This document shows positions 1 to 11,630 of a DNA stretch of 64,000 nucleotides, in pieces (position 1 is the stretch's first letter; the number at the start of each line of letters is the position of its first letter). The notes under the pieces were generated by a model. The model saw only the letters and a program-made list of their open reading frames with translations. It made no database searches and was not told the DNA's origin. The position numbers and the translations under genes are program-made. Source of the stretch: Osedax fenrisi (taxonomy: Eukaryota > Annelida > Polychaeta > Sabellida > Siboglinidae); NCBI GenBank assembly GCA_964019155.1, contig OZ025243.1:87157445-87221444 (forward strand), written 5' to 3'.

Positions 1-430
1 TAGTTATAACTTATAAGTTATTGGAATAATATTATTTTAATTAAGTTAGTTCCAATTCAAAATAATTTATTTAATGTTTAATACTGATATTCACCTACTT
101 AGACTTTCCTCGAAATAATATAAATAACTATTATCTAAATAATAGATTATATATATGTATATATATATATATTTAATACTATCTAGTAGATAGTATCTAC
201 TAATAATCATATACTAACTAACGTACAATAATAATATAGGGGAGAATAGGATAAACGTAGGAATACAGAATAACAAACTAAATAAAAGATTAATTTATTA
301 AATTAGTAGGTGTATATTAGATAACTTAAATATATAAGAGTAATTAGTGAAAATAATGTATAACTATTATAATAGTTATAACTATATATAGTTATTAATA
401 TTATAATTAATATTATAATTAACTTAATAT
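1..430. other. AT-rich stretch without a recognisable gene
   Basis: Very AT-rich DNA with short (TA)n runs and small inverted repeats, for example TAGTAGATA/TATCTACTA near 185-203. No exon-like reading frame with splice borders was seen. Confidence 0.6.
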
Positions 431-639
431 AGTTAACTTAAATGTATTTCATACCTTGCACTAAGAAGTTCGGTTAGATAATTTTAAATCACCTGATATT
501 CCTACTTTTGATAACCAACAAAAAATCACGCGATATAGTAACCCACTACTACCAAGGACATGGTTCAACATGATGTCCTTTCTATTATTACACCTATCGA
601 TTAGATTGATTACTATATTTATAATATACCACATATATT

Positions 640-675
<36 letters not shown>

Positions 676-701
676 CATCATATAGTCAAAGACTTTCTTT
701 A

Positions 702-745
<44 letters not shown>

Positions 746-855
746 TATTGTTTATTGAGATATAACAGGTCGTATGAAATAATAAATATAAGTTATAAAT
801 TATAATGTATAGTTATTTAAAATCTCAAAAGGCCATAGAGTTAAGGTTCCGTTGA

Positions 856-902
<47 letters not shown>

Positions 903-1321
903 TTTCAATAGATGATATAGCAGATGCGGTCGCCACTCCATTCATCTGCTAGCAGTATTCCTCAGAGAAATTCATGTGAAAGGATGTCAAGTTAGCCTTA
1001 CCACACCCAGCACCCTGATTCCGATGCCTTGGCGTAACCCTGCTCGGTGGCTAACAGGTACTATGCCTTGCCAAAGGGCAACCTGGAGGTTGTCCGACAC
1101 AGCTTATTGGTTATTCGCAGCTAACCATTATATCTAATGGCCTTTCCGGGAACGGTGTTCCCCTATCAGCAACCTGGGGAGCCGGTGGATTGGAGTTAAC
1201 ATCACCATAATTCATCACTTATCGCTTCAGATAAATATGAAGTAATGTGGGCCGAGGATCCAGAGGAAGCTGAGCTCTCCACAAAACCACTAATTTAATG
1301 CCAAGCAAGTTCGACCTGGTG

Positions 1322-1325
<4 letters not shown>
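903..1325. repeat. Unclassified G+C-richer block between two (TA)n tracts
   Basis: About 420 bp of much higher G+C content than its surroundings, bounded by (TA)n at about 859-900 and 1325-1351. No long reading frame crosses it. It abuts the 5' truncated end of the LINE that follows, so it may be a different transposon fragment or a LINE 5' region. I cannot classify it. Confidence 0.35.
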
Positions 1326-1352
<27 letters not shown>

Positions 1353-2284
1353 CTAATTGCATATGCATACTAATTGCCCATGGTTTACACCTCATATTGT
1401 TAAACTCAAGCGATCTCTACGTAAATCTGAAAGAACATATCGTCGTATTCCTTCTCCTGAAAACCTTTTATCGTTTACTAATCATCGCAAATTCTACAAA
1501 TTACAAATTAGTAAAGCAAAATCTTCTTACAATATTAATAAAATCAATAGCCTTTCCTCCAATCTTCGTGCCACATTTGCCTTATCTAGAAAACGTATTG
1601 CACCTGATCCCCTTTTACACATACCTTACATACCAAATATTCCTAAAAATAAACTCTGTAATGAATTTTCTAACTTTTTCTCGAATACAATCCTATCTAC
1701 TTGTTCAATCATTACTTCCCTTCACCGAAAATATAGCATCCCTTGTATATTAATCAGTAAACCAATTGATAAGTATCTATCTATATTTACTACTCCCTCA
1801 ATATCTAACATTTATGACCTAATTCTAAAATCCAATTCCTCCTCTCCATCTGATCCTATAAATATTTATACTTTTAAAAGTCTCGCTAGTACCCTATCCC
1901 CTTATTTGCATACTATATTCTCGTCTTCTCTCTCCAATGGAGTTTTACCCCCTCTTTTAGACATGCTATCATCACTCCCATTCTTAAAAAAACGTCTTCC
2001 AATCCTAATATCTTATGTAACTACCGCCCTATCTCCCAATGTCCTATGTTTAGTAAAATACTTGAAAGAATAGTTGTCCATCAAATAAATAGGTTTATGT
2101 TACTAAACTCCTCCCATAATGTCCTGCAAAGTGCATTTCGTAAAAGTTATTCAACTGAGACTACCCTCCTTCAAATCTTAAATAATATATATACCAAAGT
2201 TGCTCACTAACTATATTGTCAACTGGTTTTACTTGATATATCTTGTGCATTTGACTCTCTTCGCCATGATATTCTTATCTCAAG

Positions 2285-4159
2285 CAGGGGCGGATACAGG
2301 AATTTTTCAAGGGGGGGGCTGACATTAAAATAAAAGTATATTTTTAAAATAAGACATATTTACTATGATAATATTCAATTGATATATATAAATTAAATAC
2401 TATATTAAATTAAATAGAATAATATTGTATATGTTATTGAATAAAAACTATTAATCCAATATATTAATCAATTGCATTATTCTTGGATTACGTATTTCAA
2501 ATTTGGAAATAATATAATCACAATCGATCTCTATGTCTTTATGTATATATAAAGAAAGTCTATTTAGTTGATCTTCACTCATAATCGAAGGTAAATATGT
2601 CTTTATTATTCTTAATTGGTTAAATGAACGTTCACATTCACACAAGGTAAATGTTTTATCTTCATATATTTCTAACATTTTTCAAGTATTGCTTGATACA
2701 GTTCGATAAATACTCGCAAAGCATCATGTATGGCAACCCATCTCGTTTTACTTTAACTAATTTCTTTTTAGAAGATTCAACATAAATTTGTGTAATGTTT
2801 TCTACTAATAAACCTTGCCTCTTAGCAGAATATTTAAAAAATATGCAGATTTCTAATAATATGCTTACCATATTTTGAATTAACGACATTTTTCATTCAT
2901 TTACTATTGATATATTTAATACATGTGATCTATAGTGAACATATGTAGAGTTAGTGTTCTTATTCAGAATTATAGTTGACGCTCCTTTTATTTTCCCAGA
3001 CATATTTCCTGCTCCATAGTATCCTTACCCTCATAAATGTTCAATATTTAATTCAGATTTAGTTAGTGTATCCATAATCAAGTTAGCTTTACTTTCTCCA
3101 CTAAGATTTTCACATCCTATGAAAGAATTCAACTTTTCAGTGATACACTTACCATTATAATATCTAATTTCTAAAGCCATTTGTTCAGTATTATATACAT
3201 CTGTGGTTTCATCAGCTAGTACACTAAAATATTTAGCTTTTTTTATATCATCAATTATAATTGAAGAATAATTATTCTTTCTTTAATATATTCACCACAT
3301 TCAAATATCAATTCATTCTGTGTTGTTTTTGAGGTGTATTTAGCATTTTTACTACACATTAATAAGTGTTCTTTTAATATATCATTTCCAGAGTTTATAC
3401 ATAGTTTTAGAAGTGCATTGACATTTCCTAGATTAAAATGTGGATCAGTAGAATACTCATTATGACCATGTAATGAAATATTTTATCTTCTATAAAGAAT
3501 GATTATATCTAAAGGGGGTATCTCACTACAAGTATTTTAACTTTAAAATGATTTTCTATCAAGTTAACTACAATTGTAGTGGGAAACCCCTTTACTTTCC
3601 GGCAACTTGCCTGAAATATAATAACTTTATATGAGTATTCCATTACAACTTGATATAATAATTTTTTAAAGTTACAATATTTCAGGTAAGTTGCCGGAAA
3701 ATCTTATATAAAAGTATAGGTGGGATACCCCCTTAATATTGATCTTAATGTTGCTCTGTTGCATTAATTTGCTTAGATATGTTATTGTTGACTTGCATTA
3801 TAGCTGATTGTAGAAGCATGCTTCTTATTTTCTATCACTGCAATAAAACAATAATTTTCTTCCAAAGAGTTATTGAGGTAAATATATCAACTATAATTGA
3901 TTCAAATTTTCTTAAATCTGCAATCGAATCTTTAAACTTAATCATGGACGAAGTGACACATTTTCCAACTTGATTGTGATTAATTTTTAAATGAAAAATA
4001 CATGGTATATACAATCGGCCATTTAAAGATTCACCCTACCTATAATTTATATTGAATTTGTTGCTGATTTAACCATATTATCTATTTTTAAATCATATAT
4101 TTTACAATCATTAGGGGGGGCTAGAGCCCCCCTAGCCCCCCCCCCTGTATCCGCCCCTG
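2285..4159 (-). mobile_element. hAT transposon inserted in the LINE, ZMYM1-like transposase remains
   Basis: Terminal inverted repeats CAGGGGCGGATACAGG at 2285 and its complement ending at 4159. A 5-bp direct repeat TCAAG flanks both sides (2280-2284 and 4160-4164); joining the flanks restores the LINE reading frame exactly (ILISRLEMIG). On the minus strand about 3290-2451 reads as a decayed transposase of the zf-MYM1/hAT type: an ADETTD-like segment near 3230-3200, FKYSAKRQGLL near 2840, and the C-terminal dimerisation segment CERSFNQLRIIKTYLPSIMS near 2635-2580. Stops and frameshifts interrupt it. Both ends carry long G/C homopolymer runs. Confidence 0.88.
3513..3733. mobile_element. Small MITE nested inside the hAT (3-bp TAA target duplication)
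   Basis: Ends AGGGGGTATC at 3513 and GATACCCCCT ending 3733, flanked by TAA on both sides. Internal inverted segments TTTCCGGCAACTTGCCTGAAAT (one mismatch to its partner) at about 3596 and 3682. A 3-bp TAA/TTA duplication is typical of PIF/Harbinger elements, so this is probably a Harbinger-type MITE. No coding capacity. Confidence 0.65.
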
Positions 4160-5394
4160 TCAAGACTTGAGATGATTGGCATTAATGGTAGTGCCCTCAA
4201 ATGGCTTAAATCTTACATCCTAAATAGATCATCCTCTGTTAAATTATGTGATTTCTCTTCTGATCCCCGTCCTCTACTCTATGGTATCCCACAAGGTTCT
4301 AGGCCCACTTCTATTCACTATATATAGCACCTATAAGGTCTATTATATCTAAATTTCCTGGCGTTTTCTATCATATATATGCTGATGATATCCAACTCTA
4401 CTCATTCCTCTCTACTTCTACTCCAGATAATTCTCAACTAATGGCGTGTGACTCCTCTATTAAATACTGGCTTCTCTCCAATAACCTTTTACTAAATACT
4501 TCAAAAACTGCCCTCCTCAATATACCTACGAACTCCCCATCATTCCCTTCTTTTTACCTTGACAAGATTCTTATTTCACCTTCCAACTCAGTCCTCAATC
4601 TTGGTGTTATTTTCCACTCTGATCTATCTTTTTCTAGTCATATTGCTAAAATTTCTAAAGCTGCTAATTATGATTTATTTAGAATCAGCTGTATCCGTAA
4701 ACATATTACTTGTCCCCTAGGGGACCCCATATCTATGTGCTGTCCTTATTAATCCACTTGTTATTTCTCCAATTGATTATTGTTCTTGTTTATTATATAT
4801 CCTTCCTGCTTCTTCCATTGCCCCATTACATAGAATCATCAGATCATATATACGATCCATTTTCAATATTAAACTATCTGACCATTCCTCTACTGACTCA
4901 TTTCAAATTATACCAAACTGGTTTCCCTATAGAAAACGATCCATAATTAGACTCCTTTCTATTACCCATACATCTATATATTTTTCCATTCCTTCATATA
5001 TTTGACCTACTCTTAATTCGCTCCACCACCCACAATACACGTTCAACTTCCAGTATTAATCTCATTATCCTACATCCTCCCTTCAATTCCAGAAACGCTA
5101 TTTCTCCTACATTGTCCCATCTATCTGGAATGCACTCCCTTCATCAATAAGATCTATTCAATCTCCCACCTCCTTCAATACCCATCTTAAGTCATATTTA
5201 TCCAGTATCTAATTTCATTATATTATTATTAACTTTTATATTTCGTTCTTATTACTTCCACATTGTTAGTTTGTTTATTTCACTTTGTTGTTATTGTGGT
5301 TGTTGTATTTTATTTGTATTATTTATTTTACGTGCACTTACGAGGAGTGTCATCACTTAGTAACGGTGCCTAATAAACCATATTTCACCGTCAT

Positions 5395-5398
<4 letters not shown>

Positions 5399-5445
<47 letters not shown>

Positions 5446-5455
5446 TATATATATA
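5399..5455. repeat. (TA)n microsatellite
   Basis: Nearly uninterrupted TA dinucleotide run between the LINE tail and the next DNA element. Similar runs of 25 to 60 bp occur at about 643-675, 703-734, 859-900, 1325-1351, 6762-6802, 11402-11436, 13447-13471, 15569-15597, 17288-17323, 18190-18222, 19650-19685, 20040-20070, 20237-20288, 24586-24639, 24742-24787, 37449-37484, 39126-39150, 40725-40776, 45857-45896, 47250-47270 and 61439-61487. Confidence 0.95.
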
Positions 5456-6148
5456 TAGGGGAAAGTAACTTATAGGGGAAAGTAACTTAATACGGATACT
5501 TTAACAATAAATGGTCTTAACATTTCATGACTCAATATTTGTATTCAAAAATTACAATATATTATTATTATATGATCATAGATATTATTGTGATTTTAAA
5601 ATTTTAATATTTGTATACAATAGATAACGGGGGTGTCCGTATTCAGTACCCATGTCCGAATACGGACACCATACGGATAACCTATATACCACTAGATAAA
5701 CTATATATTATTGATGCACCAATCAGATAGATTATAATTACATTACTTTTAATTAATTTATGAATAATTTAATATAATTTAATTAGTAATTAATTAATAT
5801 ATTTTTATTATTTTTTAATTAATAATACAAGTTAAATACAAGTTTAAGTATCTAAATAATAATATTTTTTAATTTAGTTTCATTGGTGGTATTAATATTA
5901 TAACACACGCGATTTTTATGAAATTTATAATAGTTCACACGCTGCGCGCTGATTGGTGATATATACCCTATATGGTGTCCGTATTAAGACTTCTAGAGTG
6001 TCCGTTTAATATTCCGACTATTTATATAATTATGAATATTTTATTCATTAAACATTTTTTGTAGGATTCAAGGTTTTTGAGATACCGTGAATGTAGGTAT
6101 TGAGGCACTGTACGACGTACACTGTACGTATTAGGTTACGTTCCCCTA
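5456..6148. mobile_element. Non-autonomous DNA element with GGGGAAAGTAAC ends, copy 1
   Basis: Begins TAGGGGAAAGTAAC (terminal motif present twice, at 5456 and 5473) and ends with an imperfect complement GTTACGTTCCCCTA at 6148. Inside, the motif GTCCGTATT or its complement AATACGGAC recurs near 5490, 5636, 5662 and 5974. A second copy lies at 18262-19438, and together the two copies define the family. No transposase frame is present. The class is unknown. Confidence 0.7.
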
Positions 6149-6753
6149 TTATTTAAATGATATATAATTATTCTAAATATAGATACAGATGTATTCTCAT
6201 GTTTACATATTACTATGGAAACTATACATTATCTCCATGAAAACAAAATAATTGTTATCTCATTTTTAAATTAAAATAAATATCAGATCGTGATCCATTT
6301 CAATTCTCCCCACTATCTACGAACAGCTACGAACATAACATTAAATAGGTTAGCCTTACATTACAATAATATATCAAGTTATACTATTATTTAACAGTAT
6401 TATTATATATATATATATTACTATTTATATTATGACAATAACACATAATTATTAACAAATAACTGTTATTTATATTCACACTATTTTCACTATGTGTATA
6501 TCCTATAAAGGTATAGGTTACTACCTATAGTTATGTGTATACTCGATACATTACCTTATAAGGTATAATCTATACATCTATATGTACATAGCTATGCATT
6601 GTTGATATCTTAACCGAGTTATTAATGAACTCGAAAATTCTCTAATGCTAAGTCATAATATTAACATAATTAATTATTATATTATTTGTGAATAATAATA
6701 TTGCAATACAATTATATCATTAATGAGGCCTACGTTTTAATTGTATTATAATG

Positions 6754-6807
<54 letters not shown>

Positions 6808-6816
6808 TCAGGTAAT

Positions 6817-8384
6817 GGGCGCCGGAACAGGGGGGGTTTGTGGGGTTGCAACCCCTGGTAAAATAATGGAGGGGTTTTGATATCTAAAACCCCCCTGAAA
6901 TTTATGTAAAATGAAGGATTTTTTCTGTATATTATTATAATGTGTGATGATTATATGTGAGAAGAAATTAATAATGTTATCATAGACATTATAAAGTACT
7001 CTATAGAGTGAAGCATTATAGATCTAATGTCAGCATTTTATATTTATAATCTATTATATTTGCTTATTCTTTACTAAATATAATACAATTGTCAATATAT
7101 TATTATTAAATTTTATTTATAATAAAGAAAAATACTCTATATGCTAACAATATTTTCGGAAATAATATTAGTGGGATACCTCTTTACACACATTGTAGTT
7201 CTCATCGATTATATATTATGTGTGTAAATGTGTTGCTCAGTGTAAAGCTGCACAAGCTTCTCTTGTAAAACATCCATAGTGAATGATATTGGTGTTCAAA
7301 TATGTTTTTAGAAAATCTGGAAAAGTTAGATATTTATAGCAATCTATTGATAATGATAAAACCAGATTCAAACCAATGCGCTCTACAAGGTGGACAGTCA
7401 GATGTAAGGCTATATCAGCAGTCTTACATAACTCCTTAGATATTATAAATGCATTAGAATATTTTACAATGGCAAGCCAAATAGTTCTTAATAAATCGCC
7501 AAATCATATTCATATAAGAATTACCCACTAGAAAAATATAACCTACATATATTTCATTAAATATAGCATTTGATATATTCACTTTTTTTTTAGAAAAATT
7601 GGTTAGTTTTACCTATGGTTTTTAATAATTATTATTGATTACAGAAATATATATATTTATAAATATATTAAAAGTATAAGTTTTAAAATATGTTTCCTTA
7701 GATAAATGTAATAAGATCAAAGTCTACTCTCAATAAAGATGTTATTTTACTCATTAATATGTTAGTCGATATAGCACAGAACAAATAAAAAAAGTATAAC
7801 ATTTATTTAGAAAATATTTTAAAAGAATCTGGAAGAATAATATCTTATAGATTTATTAATTTAATATTAATTGTTTTTATAGAAACAACAAAATTAATCA
7901 AATTATTGATGGTAAAACCAAATATGTCAGTGTAGGAGATAATCTTTTATATGTTAAGAATATTGAAGATGTGGTTAAGGTCACAACATAAATGAAAATA
8001 TTGGATATCTGCAATGAACATCAAGATATATTAGATTATATTGACGACAATAAATTGATAAAAGAATTATGCCAACGAAATAATTTTAGAAGATATTTTA
8101 TAAGTATAACATAATATATATATATACACTATTTTGGGATTTATTCTTGTAATAACATATATATTTATTTAAAATATTCCAGATATATTCATTATAAGTT
8201 TCATCTTTTGTTAATTAACTTAATATAATTATAATTAGATATTCTAACATTTAAAATAAATCATAATGTGCACTCTATTATATATTACAAGATATATTTT
8301 ACAATAATTACATGCTATAGTATTTAGTTTATACATTATCATTATTTATTAAAACCCCCCTGGGAAAAACTAGTTCCTGCGGCC
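6817..8384 (+). mobile_element. Second hAT-type element, degraded, in the left duplication copy
   Basis: Left end GGGCGCCGGAAC at 6817 followed by G-runs, right end GTTCCTGCGGCC at 8384 with C-runs; the ends are imperfect inverted repeats and both lie next to (TA)n. The right copy of the tandem duplication lacks it. Around 7330-7470 the plus strand reads KPMRSTRWTVRCKAISAVLH-like sequence, matching the region after the catalytic core in zf-MYM1-like hAT transposases. The rest is full of stops. The target duplication cannot be defined in the TA-rich flanks. Confidence 0.6.
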
Positions 8385-8568
8385 ATATATATATATAGAT
8401 ATGGGTATACCTGTAACGATATCACCAAGGCTATATATAGCCTGTATACTATACACTGTATAGTATATAGTGTATAACCTGTATAGCGTTTATACATGTT
8501 ACGTAATCTATAGATTCTTTAGAATTATATATACTATTGCAGCATATCTCGTATATATATATACCCTA

Positions 8569-8596
8569 TTATATCCCCATTATAATGGGGATATAA
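8569..8596. promoter_or_regulatory. Perfect 28-bp palindrome 70 bp upstream of the orphan gene
   Basis: TTATATCCCCATTA followed directly by its exact complement TAATGGGGATATAA. It could form a cruciform or bind a dimer. Its position just upstream of the start codon at 8667 is suggestive, but no counterpart was seen at 13595. Function is inferred only. Confidence 0.35.
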
Positions 8597-8666
8597 GTTA
8601 TTTATATATATATATGTATATTAATATCACTAATTATAAACATTTCATTGAAGATACCTAACCACG

Positions 8667-9185
8667 ATGAGATTCATGGATCTGTTCAGTTGTTTCCCTA
8701 CGAGGGCTCGCCGCAACCGAATGAGGGCGCGCAAGATGAACCACTACCAGTACAGGATGAAATCCGCCTCCGAGAAGAATACGCGCTCCTCGAACTCGAA
8801 TAACTCTTCCCTATACGAGAAATATCTCGAAGTAGTACTCGCTCAACCGAAACGAATAGTACCGACGCCGTTATCGACCCCTGCCGAGAATATGGATACG
8901 AGTAGTTTCGTGCTACATGATAACGTCTACTTTGTCAGCATGCCCAGACAAGACGACACCGGCGACAGCTACTACGGACCTATGTGTAGCACTCCGCTTC
9001 CTTCCGCTAGTAGCATAAACCCTTGTGTTAGTGTCGACGCCATTACCAAAGACTCCGACGCCGCTATATACGTGGACGGCGTCAATTGGTTGCCCCGAAC
9101 TACTAATATTCCATACTCGTCATGTAACATTCCCTACTTGGTCAAGCATTCATCGATGGTGGTACGTCCGTTGATCACTGAATAA
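8667..9185 (+). CDS. Orphan intronless protein, 172 aa (paralogue 1)
   Basis: Not a family I recognise. Single open frame from ATG at 8667 to TAA at 9185, much richer in G+C than the flanks. The N-terminus is basic and Cys-containing (MRFMDLFSCFPTRARRNRMR, residues 1-20), suggesting a membrane-proximal or nuclear basic region. The rest is Ser/Thr/Asn/Pro-rich and ends VVRPLITE. No signal peptide or membrane segment. A diverged copy at 13595 keeps PTRARRNR while its codons differ at synonymous positions (AGG/CGA, GCT/GCC, CGC/CGT, CGA/AGA), which argues for selection on the protein. The 3' flank has a C-run (9209-9219) that the paralogue shares, and an AATAAA signal near 9286. Start choice: first ATG, shared with the paralogue. 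Function unknown. Confidence 0.65.
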   Translation: MRFMDLFSCFPTRARRNRMRARKMNHYQYRMKSASEKNTRSSNSNNSSLYEKYLEVVLAQPKRIVPTPLSTPAENMDTSSFVLHDNVYFVSMPRQDDTGDSYYGPMCSTPLPSASSINPCVSVDAITKDSDAAIYVDGVNWLPRTTNIPYSSCNIPYLVKHSSMVVRPLITE

Positions 9186-9399
9186 TGAGGTGTATTCGAG
9201 GATACGCCCCCCCCCCCCGATATAACGTCAGATCACGTGTCCACTATGGACTCCTATATAACAAATAATTCATTAAAAAATATCAATAAATAAAGTGTTA
9301 ATATTAATTTTGCGTTGATGCACATCGTATTTATTTAAAGATATTTTAAATATATATATATATATCTTTATACTTTATATATCAAGTATTCTTACCCTG

Positions 9400-10020
9400 A
9401 GCTTGAGCGGCATTACTAGACACGTTTCCTCCATTCATATCTGTTTTCCATGACTTTCGGGAGCACGTCTGCCGAGTCTGCATGGAGTTTAATGAGTATC
9501 GCAGACTAATTAATCGATAAATGTCCTTTTTGATCTTCCTTGGTCTCGGTTACCATGCTTAGGTTCCTACGAAGACGTCAGATACTAGATCAGTCTTTGA
9601 TCTCCAACAGTGGCTGATAAAACGCAATAGTTATCGTCTGATCGTGTTTGGATGTGTTTCCGTATAGTTCTTCATTGATGTTATGCTCTTTTCAGTACTG
9701 GAGCGGTTATTGATATCCGCATGACATTTACATTTAATATTATTCTTGATGCTATGTCAACGTCCAGGTTATTGAGATATTTGCTAAAACTGATGCCACT
9801 GTTGCTCTGAAGAAGTTTATCTTTAGTTTTTCTCAGAACATAATCTAAACAAGTTATGAATAGGAAAGGGGTTAGTTTATCGCCTTGTAAAACCCAGGTC
9901 GTTATGTAGATAAAGTCTGTGTCACCATCAAAATATCGTAATTTTGATATACTTAATATCATTATGACATTTACAGTTTCGATAGGTATTCTATATTCTG
10001 GTAATATTTCTTTATCCGTT
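9400..10020 (-). mobile_element. RTE-like LINE fragment (reverse transcriptase remains)
   Basis: On the minus strand 9962-9681 reads VLQGDKLTPFLFITCLDYVL, a degraded form of the RT segment LQGDTLAPFLF..LDYVL common in RTE-like LINEs, followed by GISFSKYLNNLD in place of the usual catalytic block. The adjacent 9400-9660 is G+C-richer and probably continues the element. Frame breaks make it inactive. A related fragment lies downstream of the second orphan gene (14190-15240). Confidence 0.7.
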
Positions 10021-10141
10021 CATATATATAATAACTTAAATTTGATTATTACATTGCACTAGGAAGTTAAATTAGATAATTTTAAATCATATGTTATTCC
10101 TATGGGAAGTATACTTGTGATTGATTTTAATTTGATGATTT

Positions 10142-10224
10142 ATTTAAACACTAATTTAATTATAACATTATTACTTTTTAATTATCTTTCTTTACTATAA
10201 GAATGTTATAATTAGTGTTTAAAT
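10142..10224. repeat. Hairpin element, 83 bp
   Basis: Outer arms ATTTAAACACTAAT and ATTAGTGTTTAAAT are exact complements, and inner arms TTATAACATT/AATGTTATAA extend them. It is absent from the matching position of the left duplication copy (about 500), so it is probably a very short MITE. Confidence 0.55.
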
Positions 10225-10505
10225 AATGTATACAATACAATACAATAGTAAATAGTGGGACAACTGTATGGACACGTGTAAACCATGTCGAAAACGAATA
10301 TGTATGGAGTTCGTGAACAAGGCTTACGAACATAACATCACGTGACTTCAGTAAAGTAACCCACTATAGTATAGTGACTATAGTATACTACCAAGGACAT
10401 GGGGACACGTGATGTTCTTGCACCTACACCACGCGATTACATTAGTTAATATATATAGAATATTCCACATATATCAGATATTTAATCACATCCGTACCAA
10501 TAGGT

Positions 10506-10711
10506 ATTAACATAATATTTAGAAGTAATCTTATATAATCGTGTGTACAAGTATAGGCTATAGCCAATATAGCCAATATATTGTTAAGCATGGATGCCTT
10601 AACATGAGAGAAGCTTCGAAGGGACATCGCATCCATACTATTATAAGTAAAAACTTCTACACGTTCGTGTATGGGATGAAAGGATTCCAACAAAAATACA
10701 ATAAAAATAAC
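10506..10711 (+). mobile_element. tRNA-derived SINE, 5' truncated copy
   Basis: Starts with AATATTTAGAAGTAATCTTA, the post-tRNA segment also seen at 50085 and, reversed, near 17190. Ends with GATGAAAGGATTCCAACAAA and an A-rich tail, like the reversed copy at 17012-17278. The tRNA-like head is missing. Confidence 0.6.
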
Positions 10712-10782
10712 TTAAATATATATACACTATATATAGTCAACACCTCATATCACGGAGATGTCAACGCTAAAAGTGTGGTATT

Positions 10783-10887
10783 ATGTCTATGTACACACAC
10801 GTGTTTGAGATCCAGCCTACATATGCGGTACCTACAGTGCTGAGATACAGCGGTGAACACACGTTAAGGGCGATCATAGAAAAATGA
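10783..10887 (+). CDS. Candidate short or terminal coding exon, 34 aa frame
   Basis: Frame from ATG at 10783 to TGA at 10887 reads MSMYTHVFEIQPTYAVPTVL and continues to ...SGEHTLRAIIEK. The composition is protein-like and richer in G+C than its flanks, with an AATAAA signal about 40 bp downstream (near 10925). It could be a last exon (possible acceptor at 10767-10771) or chance. No upstream exon was found and no family is recognised. Confidence 0.25.
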   Translation: MSMYTHVFEIQPTYAVPTVLRYSGEHTLRAIIEK

Positions 10888-11400
10888 AAATTAACAGATT
10901 AACATTGGACTATGTTTTTCTTAATAAATATACCCTTAAAATGAAGCACAACATTTATTTTTTATTTTTATTAATCTAAGGTCACACGACAGCCTCGTAA
11001 AGTTAAACATGTAGTTAGATACAAATATTGCTATGTAAAAAATAAGTATTTGAAACCTTTGTAATGAATAATTTGTTATCAAATTTTAACACACTATTTA
11101 TTTTATAATAATGAAATAGAAAATATAAAAAATTAAAATTAAAAAAAAAATTCCTCGAAATTTCTTGGAATGTTAACAGTGCATTGTACATGTAACAAAT
11201 CATAAAAAAAATGACTAAAAAAAAGATTGACAATATGTCGTGTCGTAAAAAATGACTCAAACAAATTGAAGTATACATATATTCTTAGAATTTCAATAGC
11301 TATAAGATGCGATGTGTCCAAAAAAACTTGTTTACCTATGATCACACGTGTTAACAAGTACATATGAGCGATATACGATATAGTTATTTACTAGACATAC

Positions 11401-11438
<38 letters not shown>

Positions 11439-11630
11439 GGACAATAACTATTAACACGAGGAAGTAGGATCGCCGAAGTTGGTTAGCAGTATACATATGT
11501 AGCCTGTATAGCTTGTATAGGCTACAGATGTAAAATACACATGTCATTGACTGTATTCGTTAAGTTATATCTATATACATATCTATTTATGATAGTTAAC
11601 GACCTCGCAAATGTTCCTAAAATGCATATA

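Larger units (their letters stand above)
1352..5400 (+). mobile_element. CR1/L2-like LINE, 5' truncated and broken by a hAT insertion
   Basis: Decayed non-LTR retrotransposon. The frame starting in the endonuclease-RT linker reads PWFTPHIVKLKRSLRKSER at 1378 onward and continues to a region like SNGVLPP. A frameshift near 1960 is followed by NYRPISQCPMFSKILE-type RT sequence and then the RT palm motif ...LVLLDISCAFDSL near 2225-2265. The element resumes after the hAT with RLEMIGINGSALKWLKSY at 4163, and YADDIQLY, the catalytic RT motif, at about 4374-4400. The thumb region is in 4441-4752. The 3' end has a short TCATCATCAT tail before a (TA)n run. Several frameshifts and stops make it inactive. 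The endonuclease domain is absent. Confidence 0.85.
430..9300. repeat. Left copy of an old tandem duplication (carries the orphan gene)
   Basis: Three blocks occur in the same order here and at 10040-14050: about 455-570 resembles 10048-10410 (both have TTGCACTARGAAGTT and later ACTACCAAGGACATGG); about 6160-6370 resembles 12285-12490; and 8667-9240 resembles 13595-13960. Spacing differs because each copy received its own transposons: here a LINE with a hAT, a GTCCGTATT-type DNA element and a second hAT. The duplication is inferred from this collinearity. A dispersed repeat could explain a single block but not the order of all three. Confidence 0.6.
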
